Positions 1 through 7,648 are shown, numbered from the stretch's first letter. The stretch is DNA of 8,577 nucleotides from JAWXBG01 sp044375415 (GCA_044375415.1 JBILMS010000099.1:1-8577); one strand, 5' to 3'. A program made the numbers and translations. The notes: generated by a model from the sequence alone, not told the origin.

Positions 1-271
1 GAAAAGAAATCGGAATATCATTGAAAACTGAATTGACCTGAAAACGGGTGTCTTGCCGTTGACTGAATTCAGCGGAAGCAGCAGAGAGAAATTCTTGACT
101 CAAATGACTAGAAAAAAGTTCTTTGGTTTCTTCTTCTTTTCCTTTTTCTTCATTGCTTTCGTTGGCAAGTTCCGTAATCTCACATAGTTGATCACATGTA
201 TGCACTATTACTTCACATGCCGCACTAAGCAACATGATACAAAGAAGGAGATATGGGAAGGTTTGTCTCAC
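1..271 (-). CDS. Partial small exported Glu/Lys-rich protein, unknown function (3' end outside window)
   Basis: I do not recognise this gene. Reading the minus strand from a GTG at 271-269 gives 90 codons without a stop up to the window edge. The start is chosen because an in-frame TGA lies 12 codons upstream (307-305), no ATG lies between, and GTG follows a purine-rich AGAAAAAAG. The predicted N-terminus, MRQTFPYLLLCIMLLSAAC, has an Arg and then a hydrophobic stretch, as in a signal peptide; an internal ATG at 235 would remove half of it. SAAC at residues 16-19 is a weak lipobox, so a lipoprotein is possible but not secure. Cysteines follow at 26 and 30. Residues 38-51 are nearly all Glu, Lys, Asn, Ser or Thr, and the rest is polar with scattered Phe. 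From memory, Bacteroidota genomes contain short, poorly characterised exported proteins with similar acidic tracts, but I cannot assign a family. It is divergent from rlmF. A continuous reading frame and a sensible N-terminus support it being real. Confidence 0.6.
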   Translation of the reverse strand, partial: MRQTFPYLLLCIMLLSAACEVIVHTCDQLCEITELANESNEEKGKEEETKELFSSHLSQEFLSAASAEFSQRQDTRFQVNSVFNDIPISF

Positions 272-298
272 CTTTTTTCTACGGCTCGCGAAATTAGT

Positions 299-316
299 GA
301 ATTTTCATGGAAATTC
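299..316. repeat. Imperfect 18-bp palindrome, possible operator
   Basis: The sequence GAATTTTCATGGAAATTC reads the same on both strands except for one mismatched pair (positions 305 and 310). It lies 28 bases upstream of the GTG start of the minus-strand small gene, next to its weak promoter-like motif. Its size and symmetry would suit a dimeric repressor. About one such palindrome is expected by chance in a window of this length, so the position is the main argument. Confidence 0.25.
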
Positions 317-680
317 CTAATGTTGGATAGTCACGCAACATGGCTGTGCTCGAAAAGTTCAGATAGTCAATGAGTTTCTATATATCTCACTTTGATTTTT
401 AGAGAATATTAAGACTTGTTGGCATGGGTTAACGATGTTATGCCCAGATTACCTAAACGGGTTTTGGATGCTACTTAAACAAGGCACAGAAGAAACAAAC
501 GATACATAACAACATTACGACGCCAATTTCCAGTATTAGCCATTTGTCTGTTCTGTTCATGAATACAGAGAATAGAAATGAAATTCAAATATTCTACGAG
601 AAGCGTCGCTTGGAGAATTTATTTATTGAAAGTAAAGATTGATTGAGTAGATGAAAGGATTCTATCTCTTGAATTTATGC

Positions 681-708
681 TTGTATTCGGGCGCATAGAC
701 TACCTTTG
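681..708 (+). promoter_or_regulatory. Bacteroidota-type promoter of rlmF
   Basis: TTG at 681-683 and TACCTTTG at 701-708 are separated by 17 bases. This fits the known Bacteroidota sigma factor consensus (TTG near -33, TAnnTTTG near -7, spacer about 17-23). Transcription would begin near 715, leaving a leader of roughly 38 bases before the rlmF ATG. It is the only site in the window where both boxes match. Confidence 0.6.
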
Positions 709-752
709 GTCGCGCTTTAGCAATTCAGTTCTGTCTATAGAATCTACCAAAT

Positions 753-1742
753 ATGGCACTCACCAATAAATCGAAGTTTAAGATAATTTCCAAGGAAAAG
801 GGAGACATTCACCCGCGAAACACCATGTTGGCGGGCTATGATTTTGACGTCCTTACTGCGGCTATACCGGCAATTGCGGAGTTTGTCATTCTTAATCCGG
901 CCGGAACGAAGACCATAGATTTTTCCAATTCAACAGCTGTAAAGATGTTAAATACAGCTTTGATGAAACACTATTACAAAATAACGACGTGGGATGTCCC
1001 ACAGGGATACCTAGTGCCTCCTGTGCCCGGACGAGCAGATCACATTCACCACCTGGCCGATATGCTCGCTTCTGTGAATAAAGATCTAATTCCGGTGGGC
1101 AGAAGTATGCGCATACTCGATATCGGTGTGGGTTCAAGTTGTATTTACCCCATCATAGGCAGCAGAGAATATGGATGGAGTTTCGTTGGAACCGATGTGG
1201 ATGAGGTGGCTTTAAAGTCCGCGCAAACAATCGTAAACGCCGATAAACAATTGAAGGATCTTGTTTCCTTACGATTGCAGAAAGACAATAAAAGTGTATT
1301 GAAAGGTGTGCTTACCGCTGAGGATGATTTTGATTTGATCATGTGCAACCCGCCGTTTCATGCGACGTTCGATGATATGCAGGCCGCCGTTGAGCGCAAA
1401 TGGAATAACCTACGTTTGAAACCTGAAGGCAGTCCCCATTTAAATTTTGGTGGTGTCGAAACCGAATTAATTTACCCGGGCGGTGAATTGGCCTTCGTTC
1501 TGCGCATGGCAGCAGAAAGTGTACTGTTCAAGAAAAACGTATATTGGTTTTCTTCTCTTATTTCGAAAGATGAAAATTTGCAACCTTTATATAATGTGCT
1601 CGCAAAAATGGACACTACCGAAATTAGAACAGTAGAAATGGTGCATGGCCAAAAAAGAAGTAGAATCGTGGCTTGGACCTTCCATACCGAATATGGTCAA
1701 AGAGGCTGGAGAGAGAGCCATTGGTGGACCTCAGAGCAATAA
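753..1742 (+). CDS. rlmF: 23S rRNA (adenine(1618)-N(6))-methyltransferase RlmF
   Basis: RlmF uses S-adenosylmethionine to methylate N6 of A1618 in 23S rRNA (E. coli numbering) in the cytoplasm. The 329-residue product follows the E. coli RlmF (YbiN) pattern closely along its length. It has HPRN at residues 20-23, a VDFAN-like segment at 54-60, TTWDVPQGYLVPPVPGRADH at 78-97 followed by IHHLAD, the cofactor-binding motif ILDIGVGSSCIYP at 121-133, and the catalytic NPPF motif of N6-adenine methyltransferases at 199-202. NFGG lies at 231-234 and GQKRSRIVAWTF at 299-310. E. coli RlmF is about 308 residues, so the gene is intact with a slightly longer N-terminus and a Trp-rich tail. The ATG at 753 has no Shine-Dalgarno sequence, which is usual in this phylum, and a matching promoter lies upstream. 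A 71-base gap and a separate promoter-like motif divide it from the following kinase, so a shared function is not implied. Loss of RlmF has mild effects in E. coli. Confidence 0.95.
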   Translation: MALTNKSKFKIISKEKGDIHPRNTMLAGYDFDVLTAAIPAIAEFVILNPAGTKTIDFSNSTAVKMLNTALMKHYYKITTWDVPQGYLVPPVPGRADHIHHLADMLASVNKDLIPVGRSMRILDIGVGSSCIYPIIGSREYGWSFVGTDVDEVALKSAQTIVNADKQLKDLVSLRLQKDNKSVLKGVLTAEDDFDLIMCNPPFHATFDDMQAAVERKWNNLRLKPEGSPHLNFGGVETELIYPGGELAFVLRMAAESVLFKKNVYWFSSLISKDENLQPLYNVLAKMDTTEIRTVEMVHGQKRSRIVAWTFHTEYGQRGWRESHWWTSEQ

Positions 1743-1775
1743 TTCTATGCCTATTCCGCGCTAGTCGGGTTTTCT

Positions 1776-1783
1776 TATATTTG
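1776..1783 (+). promoter_or_regulatory. Promoter -7 motif of the kinase/regulator operon
   Basis: TATATTTG matches the Bacteroidota TAnnTTTG box and ends 30 bases before the kinase ATG. No TTG is found at the expected -33 position, so the promoter is either weak, activator-dependent or a chance match. It would separate transcription of the two-component genes from rlmF, although readthrough from rlmF is possible because no clear terminator lies in the 71-base gap. Confidence 0.45.
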
Positions 1784-1813
1784 TCTTCTTACGCTTTACC
1801 AATCTCAACTTGA

Positions 1814-4669
1814 ATGAAACGTTCGGCAATTGTTTTATTACTCGGAATTGCCTTTTCATTTATTTCCATTTTTTCTGTAGCACAAGATTCGAGCGTTATT
1901 CCCGGCGAACTCGAATTACTCAAAGGTCCCATCAACGATACCGATAAAGCCAGAACCTATAATTGGATATGTTTTAATTATGCCTACGACAATCCGCAAG
2001 AAGGGATTCGTTTTGGTCGACTTGGTTTAGAATTGTCTCATAAAATAGGATTCAAAAAAGGTATTGGCGATGCGCATAGCAATATGGGCTTTTGCTTCAC
2101 TTGCGAAAGTCGATTCGATAGTGCCAACGTGCATTATGATCAGGCAGTGAGTGCTTTTAGAAATACCGGTAATGATTGCTGGACAAAAGTTCCCATTTCA
2201 AATTTAGGAGCAAATTACTTTAAGCAAAAAGATTATGTAAGAGCTTTGGAGAAGTACCTAGAGGTAGCCCGTATCGAAGAGACCTGTGAAGATCGGGGTT
2301 TTAAATCGACTAGTATTTATTCTGTAGGAACTGTTTATAATGCGATGGATAAATACGAAATGGCTATTCCCTATTTCGAAAAGGCCTGCGCCATCGATTT
2401 GGCCAATGGCGATTCTTCAAAAATGGCTGAACGTTTAATGGCAATTGGAAATTCTTACACCGGACTCTCCAATTTTTCCGCAGCGAAAAATAAATTCGAT
2501 GAAGCTATTGGTATTTTTTCGGTCATTGGAGAAAATTATCGAATTGGTTTTGCCTATTTGGGTTTGGCCAAACTTGAAGCAAAACAAAATAACAATGACG
2601 TTGCAATCAGCCAGGCAGAAAAAGCAAGGCAGCATTTTAAAGAAGGAGACAGAAAATCAGATTGGTTGGGTGCATGTGTACTACTCGGCGAACTGTATAT
2701 TATAAAACAAGATTGGCCATCCGCTTGGCTAGTATTAAACGAAGGTGTTGAGCTTGCCGAGGAGCTGGGTGTGCAGACTGATCGCCTTTCGATTTATGAG
2801 AAATTGGCATTGGTAAATTTAAAGCGAGGTAAAAATGATGATGCCGCATTTTACTTCGAGAAATATTTGAACTTACGGGATTCCGTTCAAACTCAAGAAT
2901 TGAATGATCGACTTGCCAATTATTCAACGCTCTATGAAACTGAAAAAAAGCAAAATGAATTGTTGGAGGAAAGAGAGAAAAACCTAGCTGCGGATCTAGA
3001 ATTAAAAGATCAGCAATTTCAGAAGAGAATATTTTTAATCGGAGGTGTTCTATCTCTTTTGTTTGCACTTGTATTGATCAATCGTTACAGGTTGAAACAA
3101 CGGATTGCCACAGAGCTAGAGGAAAAGAATAGACTGATCGAAAAGGAAAAAGCGCGAGCTGAGCAAAGTGAGCGTTTTAAGCAGCAGTTTCTTGCAAATA
3201 TGAGTCACGAAATGAGGACACCGGTGAGCGTTATCTCCGGGCTCACATCTCTATTGAAGGATAGAAAATCTGAAGAAAACACCGAAAAATACATTGACGC
3301 GATCCATCACTCAGCCTCTAGTCTGGTATCCATGGTGAATGATGTGCTAGATCTGTCGAAAATGGAGACCGGAAAGATGAGTCTTCAAAATCAGGTTTTT
3401 TCGCTTCGACGTGAATTGAACTTACTCATCGAATCGTTTTTACCACAGGCACATAAAAAGGGCATTTTTTTGAATGTCGAAATAGATAAACGTGTTGAGG
3501 ATAATTTATACGGAGATGCAAGAAGATTTAAGCAAGTCTTGTATAATTTAATTTCAAACGCAATCAAGTTTACAGATCGTGGGGGCGTGAATGTTCTGTG
3601 TTCTGCTACTCCCGGAGTGAAGCCGGATTCTGTTATTCTTAAGATAGATGTAAAGGATACAGGTGTAGGTATTTCTAATGAAGGGATTGGTACCATTTTC
3701 GAAGATTACACTCAAACCGGCAACAAAGAACGAGGAGGAACCGGCCTTGGTCTTGGAATAGCCCGTCAGTTGGCCACTTTGATGGGTGGTGATGTAACGG
3801 TGGAAAGCACCTTAGGAAGTGGGTCGAACTTCAGTTTTACTTCGATGTTCAATGTTTCAACAGATGGAGAATATGTTCATAGGAGTTTAAATCAAGGTTA
3901 TCTGGATGCTTTAAAACTGAGGATTTCAGATAAATACATATTGGTGGTCGATGATTATGCCTACAATAGAATGTTGGCAGTTGACACATTGAAGGAGTGG
4001 TTTCCTAATGTTAGCATCAAAGAGGTTTCAAGCGGAGAAGAAGCAATAAAGTCGGTTCGAGCAGATATCCCTGCTTTTATTTTGATGGATGTTCGTATGA
4101 GTCCTATGAATGGAAATGAGTGCACACGAGAGATCCGCAAGTTTTCTAGTGTTCCCATCATTGCCCTCACGGCGAGTGTTCTATCTACTGAGAGAGAAGA
4201 GTGTTTGGCGAGTGGCATGAATGAAGTAGTATTAAAACCATTTACTTCCTTTGATTTACTTTCGGCCATTGGACACGTTGTTGACCGTTCAGTTGTGCAA
4301 ACAGACTACAATGAAAGAGTAGTATCGAAAACTGTTTGGCCATATCTAACTAGTTTATGTGAAGGCAATGAGAGTAAAATCTTTAAATACCTAAAGATTG
4401 CATCAGAAGAAATACCCGTGTTGATAAAAGAGCTAGAGACAGCTCTTTTGGAGCACAACTCCTCAAATTTGAAAATGGCGATTCACCGATCTATTTCGTA
4501 TCTGGTTACTATAGAAATGAAAGAGCAGGCTGAACAAGCACAGAAATGGGAATCCGCTGAAGGATCAGATTTGCTCGAAACGAGTGAGCTGATCCGCAAT
4601 TGGATAGATGGAATAAAATCCGGTTTGAAAAACGTAAATGCTTACATCAAGATGAAGGGTCAACTATGA
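1814..4669 (+). CDS. TPR-containing hybrid sensor histidine kinase with receiver and C-terminal Hpt-like domain
   Basis: This 951-residue protein senses an unknown signal and starts a phosphorelay. Residues 1-23 form a signal peptide (MKRSAIVLLLGIAFSFISIF then SVA before Q24). Residues about 46-357 hold seven or eight TPR-like helical pairs spaced about 40 residues, placed outside the inner membrane. A charged coiled coil (370-405) precedes one membrane helix (406-422), followed by a second coiled coil. The HisKA H-box SHEMRTP contains phospho-accepting H465. The ATPase domain shows the N box (N582), DTGVGIS (from D615) and GGTGLGLGI (from G641). A complete receiver follows: D713/D714, phospho-acceptor D759, T786 and K808. 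Residues about 835-948 form an all-helical Hpt-like domain with H891 in AIHRSISYL; the usual Lys-Gly after the His is missing. The stop overlaps the next start (ATGA), so translation is coupled to the LytTR regulator. TPR-kinase proteins are common in Bacteroidota; the signal cannot be inferred. Confidence 0.93.
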   Translation: MKRSAIVLLLGIAFSFISIFSVAQDSSVIPGELELLKGPINDTDKARTYNWICFNYAYDNPQEGIRFGRLGLELSHKIGFKKGIGDAHSNMGFCFTCESRFDSANVHYDQAVSAFRNTGNDCWTKVPISNLGANYFKQKDYVRALEKYLEVARIEETCEDRGFKSTSIYSVGTVYNAMDKYEMAIPYFEKACAIDLANGDSSKMAERLMAIGNSYTGLSNFSAAKNKFDEAIGIFSVIGENYRIGFAYLGLAKLEAKQNNNDVAISQAEKARQHFKEGDRKSDWLGACVLLGELYIIKQDWPSAWLVLNEGVELAEELGVQTDRLSIYEKLALVNLKRGKNDDAAFYFEKYLNLRDSVQTQELNDRLANYSTLYETEKKQNELLEEREKNLAADLELKDQQFQKRIFLIGGVLSLLFALVLINRYRLKQRIATELEEKNRLIEKEKARAEQSERFKQQFLANMSHEMRTPVSVISGLTSLLKDRKSEENTEKYIDAIHHSASSLVSMVNDVLDLSKMETGKMSLQNQVFSLRRELNLLIESFLPQAHKKGIFLNVEIDKRVEDNLYGDARRFKQVLYNLISNAIKFTDRGGVNVLCSATPGVKPDSVILKIDVKDTGVGISNEGIGTIFEDYTQTGNKERGGTGLGLGIARQLATLMGGDVTVESTLGSGSNFSFTSMFNVSTDGEYVHRSLNQGYLDALKLRISDKYILVVDDYAYNRMLAVDTLKEWFPNVSIKEVSSGEEAIKSVRADIPAFILMDVRMSPMNGNECTREIRKFSSVPIIALTASVLSTEREECLASGMNEVVLKPFTSFDLLSAIGHVVDRSVVQTDYNERVVSKTVWPYLTSLCEGNESKIFKYLKIASEEIPVLIKELETALLEHNSSNLKMAIHRSISYLVTIEMKEQAEQAQKWESAEGSDLLETSELIRNWIDGIKSGLKNVNAYIKMKGQL

Positions 4670-5412
4670 AAACGCGAATTGTTATAATCGACGATGACCG
4701 GCTCATTCGTGAAAAATTGAGTGATTTAATTCTTGCACATTTTCCCGAATCAATCATTCTAGCTGCCTGTGTGAGTGCAGAAGAAGGGGTAAAGGCCATT
4801 CGTGAACATAAACCGGACCTGGTCTTTCTGGATATCATGTTGCCCGGAATGAATGGATTTGAAATGCTGAAACACGTGGAGAATTTTCAATTCGAACTTA
4901 TTTTTGTTACTGCCCACAACGAGTATGCAATACAAGCCATTCGCCACAGTGCTCTCGATTACTTGTTGAAACCTTTAAAAACAGACGAATTCAAAGCGGC
5001 AATTGCCCGATTTGTGCAAAAAGTTGATATATCATCTAGTTTAAATAAGAGGATAGAAACACTACAACAAAATTTAGCTGAAAAGGAGATTTCAGATCAA
5101 AAACTAGTCATTAATTCATCCAAGGGCACTGAATTAATTCCTGTTACAGACATTGTGTATTGCATGAGTGAATCAAACTACACCGATATTCATCTCAAAG
5201 AAGGAAAAAGAATTTTGGCCTCTAGAACACTTGGGCATTTTGAAGAAGAACTTGCCCCGTCACATCTATTTATCCGAATACATCGATCCATACTCGTAAA
5301 TCGCTCTTTCATTATCCGTTTGCATTCGGAGGGAGAAATAGAATTGCAAAATGGACTGCGATTGGAGGTATCACAACGAAGAATGCCGGAGGTGCGGAAG
5401 GCTCTAGGGTAA
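4666..5412 (+). CDS. LytTR-family response regulator
   Basis: This is a cytoplasmic transcription factor that should be switched on by phosphorylation. The 248-residue product has a receiver domain at residues 1-120: acidic pocket IIDDD (D9-D11), phospho-acceptor D56 in VFLDIMLPGMNG, T82 in FVTAHNEYA and K102 in DYLLKPL. A linker follows, with a helix around 124-143 of coiled-coil character. The LytTR DNA-binding domain lies at 145-246, with YCMSESNYTDIHL and the family signature FIRIHRSILVN at 202-212. The ATG at 4666 is chosen because it begins the receiver with MKTRIVIIDDD and overlaps the kinase stop by four bases; a longer frame from 4600 only adds residues read out of frame from the kinase end. 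Translational coupling with the hybrid kinase makes it the obvious target of that protein. LytTR regulators of this type in Bacteroidota are commonly paired with short membrane kinases of the LytS-like class, so this partner is less typical. Its target genes are not evident here. Confidence 0.93.
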   Translation: MKTRIVIIDDDRLIREKLSDLILAHFPESIILAACVSAEEGVKAIREHKPDLVFLDIMLPGMNGFEMLKHVENFQFELIFVTAHNEYAIQAIRHSALDYLLKPLKTDEFKAAIARFVQKVDISSSLNKRIETLQQNLAEKEISDQKLVINSSKGTELIPVTDIVYCMSESNYTDIHLKEGKRILASRTLGHFEEELAPSHLFIRIHRSILVNRSFIIRLHSEGEIELQNGLRLEVSQRRMPEVRKALG

Positions 5413-5431
5413 ATCTGTTGAACTGCTTTTT

Positions 5432-5460
5432 AAAGATGGCAGCAATCTTTGCACCTTTTT
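5432..5460 (+). terminator. Weak hairpin with T-run after the LytTR gene
   Basis: AAAGAT (5432-5437) and ATCTTT (5445-5450) can form a 6-bp stem with a 7-base loop, followed after five bases by TTTTT (5456-5460). It lies 19 bases after the regulator stop, in the gap between two convergent genes, where a terminator is expected. The stem is short and AT-rich, so intrinsic termination would be weak. Confidence 0.3.
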
Positions 5461-5505
5461 AGTACAAAACTTCCCATCCAATTGCAGTCTGATTAAATCC
5501 GGGCA

Positions 5506-5528
5506 ATTGAATTGTGATACCAATCAAT
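5506..5528 (-). terminator. Possible hairpin after the T9SS cargo gene
   Basis: ATTGAATTG (5506-5514) and CAATCAAT (5521-5528) pair with one bulged A around a 6-base loop. On the minus strand it begins 16 bases after the stop of the secreted protein gene. No U-tract follows, so it may serve as an RNA 3'-end structure or be fortuitous. Confidence 0.2.
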
Positions 5529-5544
5529 AGAAGGAATCTGTTTT

Positions 5545-7530
5545 TCACAATGAGTCGGCTTTGATTAAGCGAATCGTTGATATGGAATCGGATGTTTTAA
5601 ATGTCAGGAAGTATAAACCATTAGCCAATTCAGGCTGAATATTGCTTGAGCTACTGTTTATCTTTTGAGAATAAACCAAATTACCTGATATATCAAAGAT
5701 ATGAATTGATCCATCGGGAATAGATCCCTTGTTATTAAAATGAAATATGTTTGAAAAAGGATTGGGGAATATTTCAAAAGATGATATAGCCTGTTCATCG
5801 ACACTTACCACTTCGACATACACACAATCAGAAGTATCGGTACATCCGTTTTCCGTTACAGTTAATGCGTAGTTACCCGAAACACTCGGGGTAAATTCAT
5901 CGGTGTCGGCCATTACTACTGAGTTGTCAGCACAGTTGATCCACAAAAGTGTCCCTGTATTGGTGGTACTAAGTGTAAAGTCCGTAAGCGTAATATTCGC
6001 TTCAACGGTGTTTATGGTGAGCTCTAATGTGAGCAAGGTGTCGCCCGGAAGTTCAATTATATACGTTCCGCTTTCGGTGTAAGTCGTTCCATTTATCTCG
6101 TAAGAATCGCAAGTACTTACTACTTCTGTTATTTCTGTTACTTGGTATGAAAGTGGATTGGCAATGTAAACTCCATCATCCTTGGACCATGCTACAATTG
6201 CATTGTCGCCGGAGTTGATGATATGATAGTCCTCATAAAACGGCGAGAGGTATGGATTACTCATCATTGCTATTTCATTCCAAACTTGATTTCCATTGGG
6301 ATCAACGAGGATTGCGTTAAATCCAAAATCAGGGGAGCTGGATTCATTAACAAATAGAATGTTTCCATCGGATAGAAGTTGCAATTTGGGGTATGGGATA
6401 TAAGTGTTTTGATCTAATATGAGAAGTCCGTTTTCTCCCCACAAAATAGCTCCGGTTGCTTTATCGATTTTTTGCGCAAAGAGTCCATAGTTACCGATAA
6501 TCCCCGGACGACCATCTGCCCAACAGGCGTAGTAATAGTTTTCATCCTGCACCCAATCGAAATTGCTTTGAATACCATCAGCACCGCAAATAGTAGTAGT
6601 CGAACCGTTCCACGCCCAAGTACCATCCGGATTCAATTTGCGCATGAATAGATCGGCATTGGAGCCATTATTTCCATTAGAGGCGAAAAGGAACGCAACC
6701 CCGTTTTCATCACTTTTACCCTTAAATCCGTAGTTAAGACCATTGGTTCCGTCCAAAACATCTATGGGTGACCAAGCCGAATCTCCTGCAAAACCCACAC
6801 GCATACAACGCGCATGAGCTCCCATGCCATTGCCATCTGAGTAAAACAGATATACATCATTGCTTCCGTCGTAGGTCCTATCAAGGCCCGGGCTTCCGAA
6901 ATAGTATTGCACACCTTCAGGAGAACCATTATAGGGGCCGGTCAAGTTCCCGTCACTGTCGAAACGTGTAATTCTGTTTCCGTTGGCTCCACCGCAATAA
7001 ATCATTTCAAGAGAAACAACGTAACCGGAGTCGTCTTTTATCATGCGGAAAGAAGATACAGATAGACTATATGTCGGAGGAATGCATGGGTCAGTATCTG
7101 CCAAAAGAAGATCGTTTTCCCAAGCAAGACTTCCATCAGAATTTAATTGTTGAACCCAAAGGGAGTCGCTGTTTGAAATGGCTCCAAGAATTACTTCTCC
7201 ACTTATAGGATCGCGCAATACTTGAAACTGCGTAATGTTCATGTGATTCGACCAAATCTCGCGCCCCCCTTCTTCCCATTGTATTGCTCCTTCAGAGCTA
7301 TAATGTTGACCGAAAATGTCGTAGTGAGAATTTCCTCCGCAGTCGTTCAAACGTGAGTCCTTCCAGAATAAATAAGCACCTCCCGCTCCGTCGGATATCG
7401 ATTGAACGTCAAATTGAACACATGTGGTATTGCTCACTAGTTGTGGGTTTTCCGGATCGGTAGTCCATTGAGAGCTTGTGCTCAAAAAAAGAAAAACGAA
7501 CGAACTGAAAAGTGTAATCTTGGTTTTCAT
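5545..7530 (-). CDS. Secreted T9SS type A sorting domain protein with propeller-like repeats
   Basis: This 661-residue protein is predicted to cross the inner membrane by Sec and the outer membrane by the type IX secretion system, ending on the cell surface or released. The ATG at 7530 is chosen because it gives a clean signal peptide (MKTKITLFSSFVFLFLSTSS, mature end near Q21/W22); a start at 7569 would put 13 polar residues in front of it. Residues about 25-460 contain about five related segments with an aromatic strand, an AQKI- or MRKL-like strand, then a Gly-rich turn and W: near 52-95, 114-145, 277-315, 333-371 and 391-422. The clearest is ACWADGRPG followed by LFAQKID and GAILWGENG. 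They suggest a beta-propeller. Residues 470-508 (TCDSYEINGTTYTESGTY) and 509-576 (ending NYALTVTENGCTDTSDC) resemble Ig-like modules common in Bacteroidota surface proteins. Residues 586-661 are the sorting domain, with FEIFPNPF, IHIFDISGNLVYSQ and NGLYFLTF. No catalytic motif is visible; a binding or surface role is a guess. No clear promoter was found upstream. Confidence 0.9.
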   Translation of the reverse strand: MKTKITLFSSFVFLFLSTSSQWTTDPENPQLVSNTTCVQFDVQSISDGAGGAYLFWKDSRLNDCGGNSHYDIFGQHYSSEGAIQWEEGGREIWSNHMNITQFQVLRDPISGEVILGAISNSDSLWVQQLNSDGSLAWENDLLLADTDPCIPPTYSLSVSSFRMIKDDSGYVVSLEMIYCGGANGNRITRFDSDGNLTGPYNGSPEGVQYYFGSPGLDRTYDGSNDVYLFYSDGNGMGAHARCMRVGFAGDSAWSPIDVLDGTNGLNYGFKGKSDENGVAFLFASNGNNGSNADLFMRKLNPDGTWAWNGSTTTICGADGIQSNFDWVQDENYYYACWADGRPGIIGNYGLFAQKIDKATGAILWGENGLLILDQNTYIPYPKLQLLSDGNILFVNESSSPDFGFNAILVDPNGNQVWNEIAMMSNPYLSPFYEDYHIINSGDNAIVAWSKDDGVYIANPLSYQVTEITEVVSTCDSYEINGTTYTESGTYIIELPGDTLLTLELTINTVEANITLTDFTLSTTNTGTLLWINCADNSVVMADTDEFTPSVSGNYALTVTENGCTDTSDCVYVEVVSVDEQAISSFEIFPNPFSNIFHFNNKGSIPDGSIHIFDISGNLVYSQKINSSSSNIQPELANGLYFLTFKTSDSISTIRLIKADSL

Positions 7531-7648
7531 TGGGTATAGGTGAAAGTTCAAGCGAAAGGTCCGGTCCATTTCTCCTTATCACTTCTCCAATTGAGCCTAC
7601 GCAGTCGTATTTTTAGTGAACGGGATTACGATCTGACAAATAAGCCCC

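Larger units (their letters stand above)
272..752. other. Non-coding gap between divergent genes
   Basis: These 481 bases separate the minus-strand small gene from rlmF. I see no convincing coding region: a short plus-strand frame at 188-373 overlaps the small gene antisense and lacks protein character. I see no tRNA-like cloverleaf and no tandem repeats. The gap holds an imperfect palindrome at 299-316, a poor promoter match on the minus strand (TAATTTCG at 296-289, one base off TAnnTTTG), and the rlmF promoter at 681-708. The middle part, about 320-670, is AT-rich with nothing recognisable; a small RNA cannot be excluded by eye. Confidence 0.6.

Noticed and set aside
188..373. A 61-codon plus-strand frame in the left region
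   Set aside because: It overlaps the better-supported minus-strand exported protein, has no domain character, and no promoter or conserved start context.
549..568. Possible hairpin around TCTGTTCATGAATACAGA in the left gap
   Set aside because: Only about five pairs with a bulge and no position that suggests a function.
1758..1767. GCGCTAGTCG upstream of the kinase, matching in reverse complement CGACTAGCGC at 7695-7704 upstream of atpD
   Set aside because: Dozens of 10-base matches between two positions of a window this size are expected by chance; the distances to the promoter motifs also differ.
1743..1813. Possible terminator (CCG...CGG then TTTTCTT) after rlmF
   Set aside because: The stem is only three base pairs, too short to be called.
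2700..3068. A 122-codon minus-strand frame inside the kinase gene
   Set aside because: It is antisense to the well-supported TPR and membrane region of the kinase and shows no recognisable protein features.
4600..4665. An earlier in-frame ATG for the LytTR regulator
   Set aside because: It adds 22 residues with no receiver homology that lie within the kinase coding region; ATG 4666 begins exactly at the receiver and gives the classic ATGA overlap.
7531..7569. A 13-codon longer N-terminus for the T9SS cargo protein
   Set aside because: It would place polar and charged residues before a complete signal peptide that already begins with Met at 7530.
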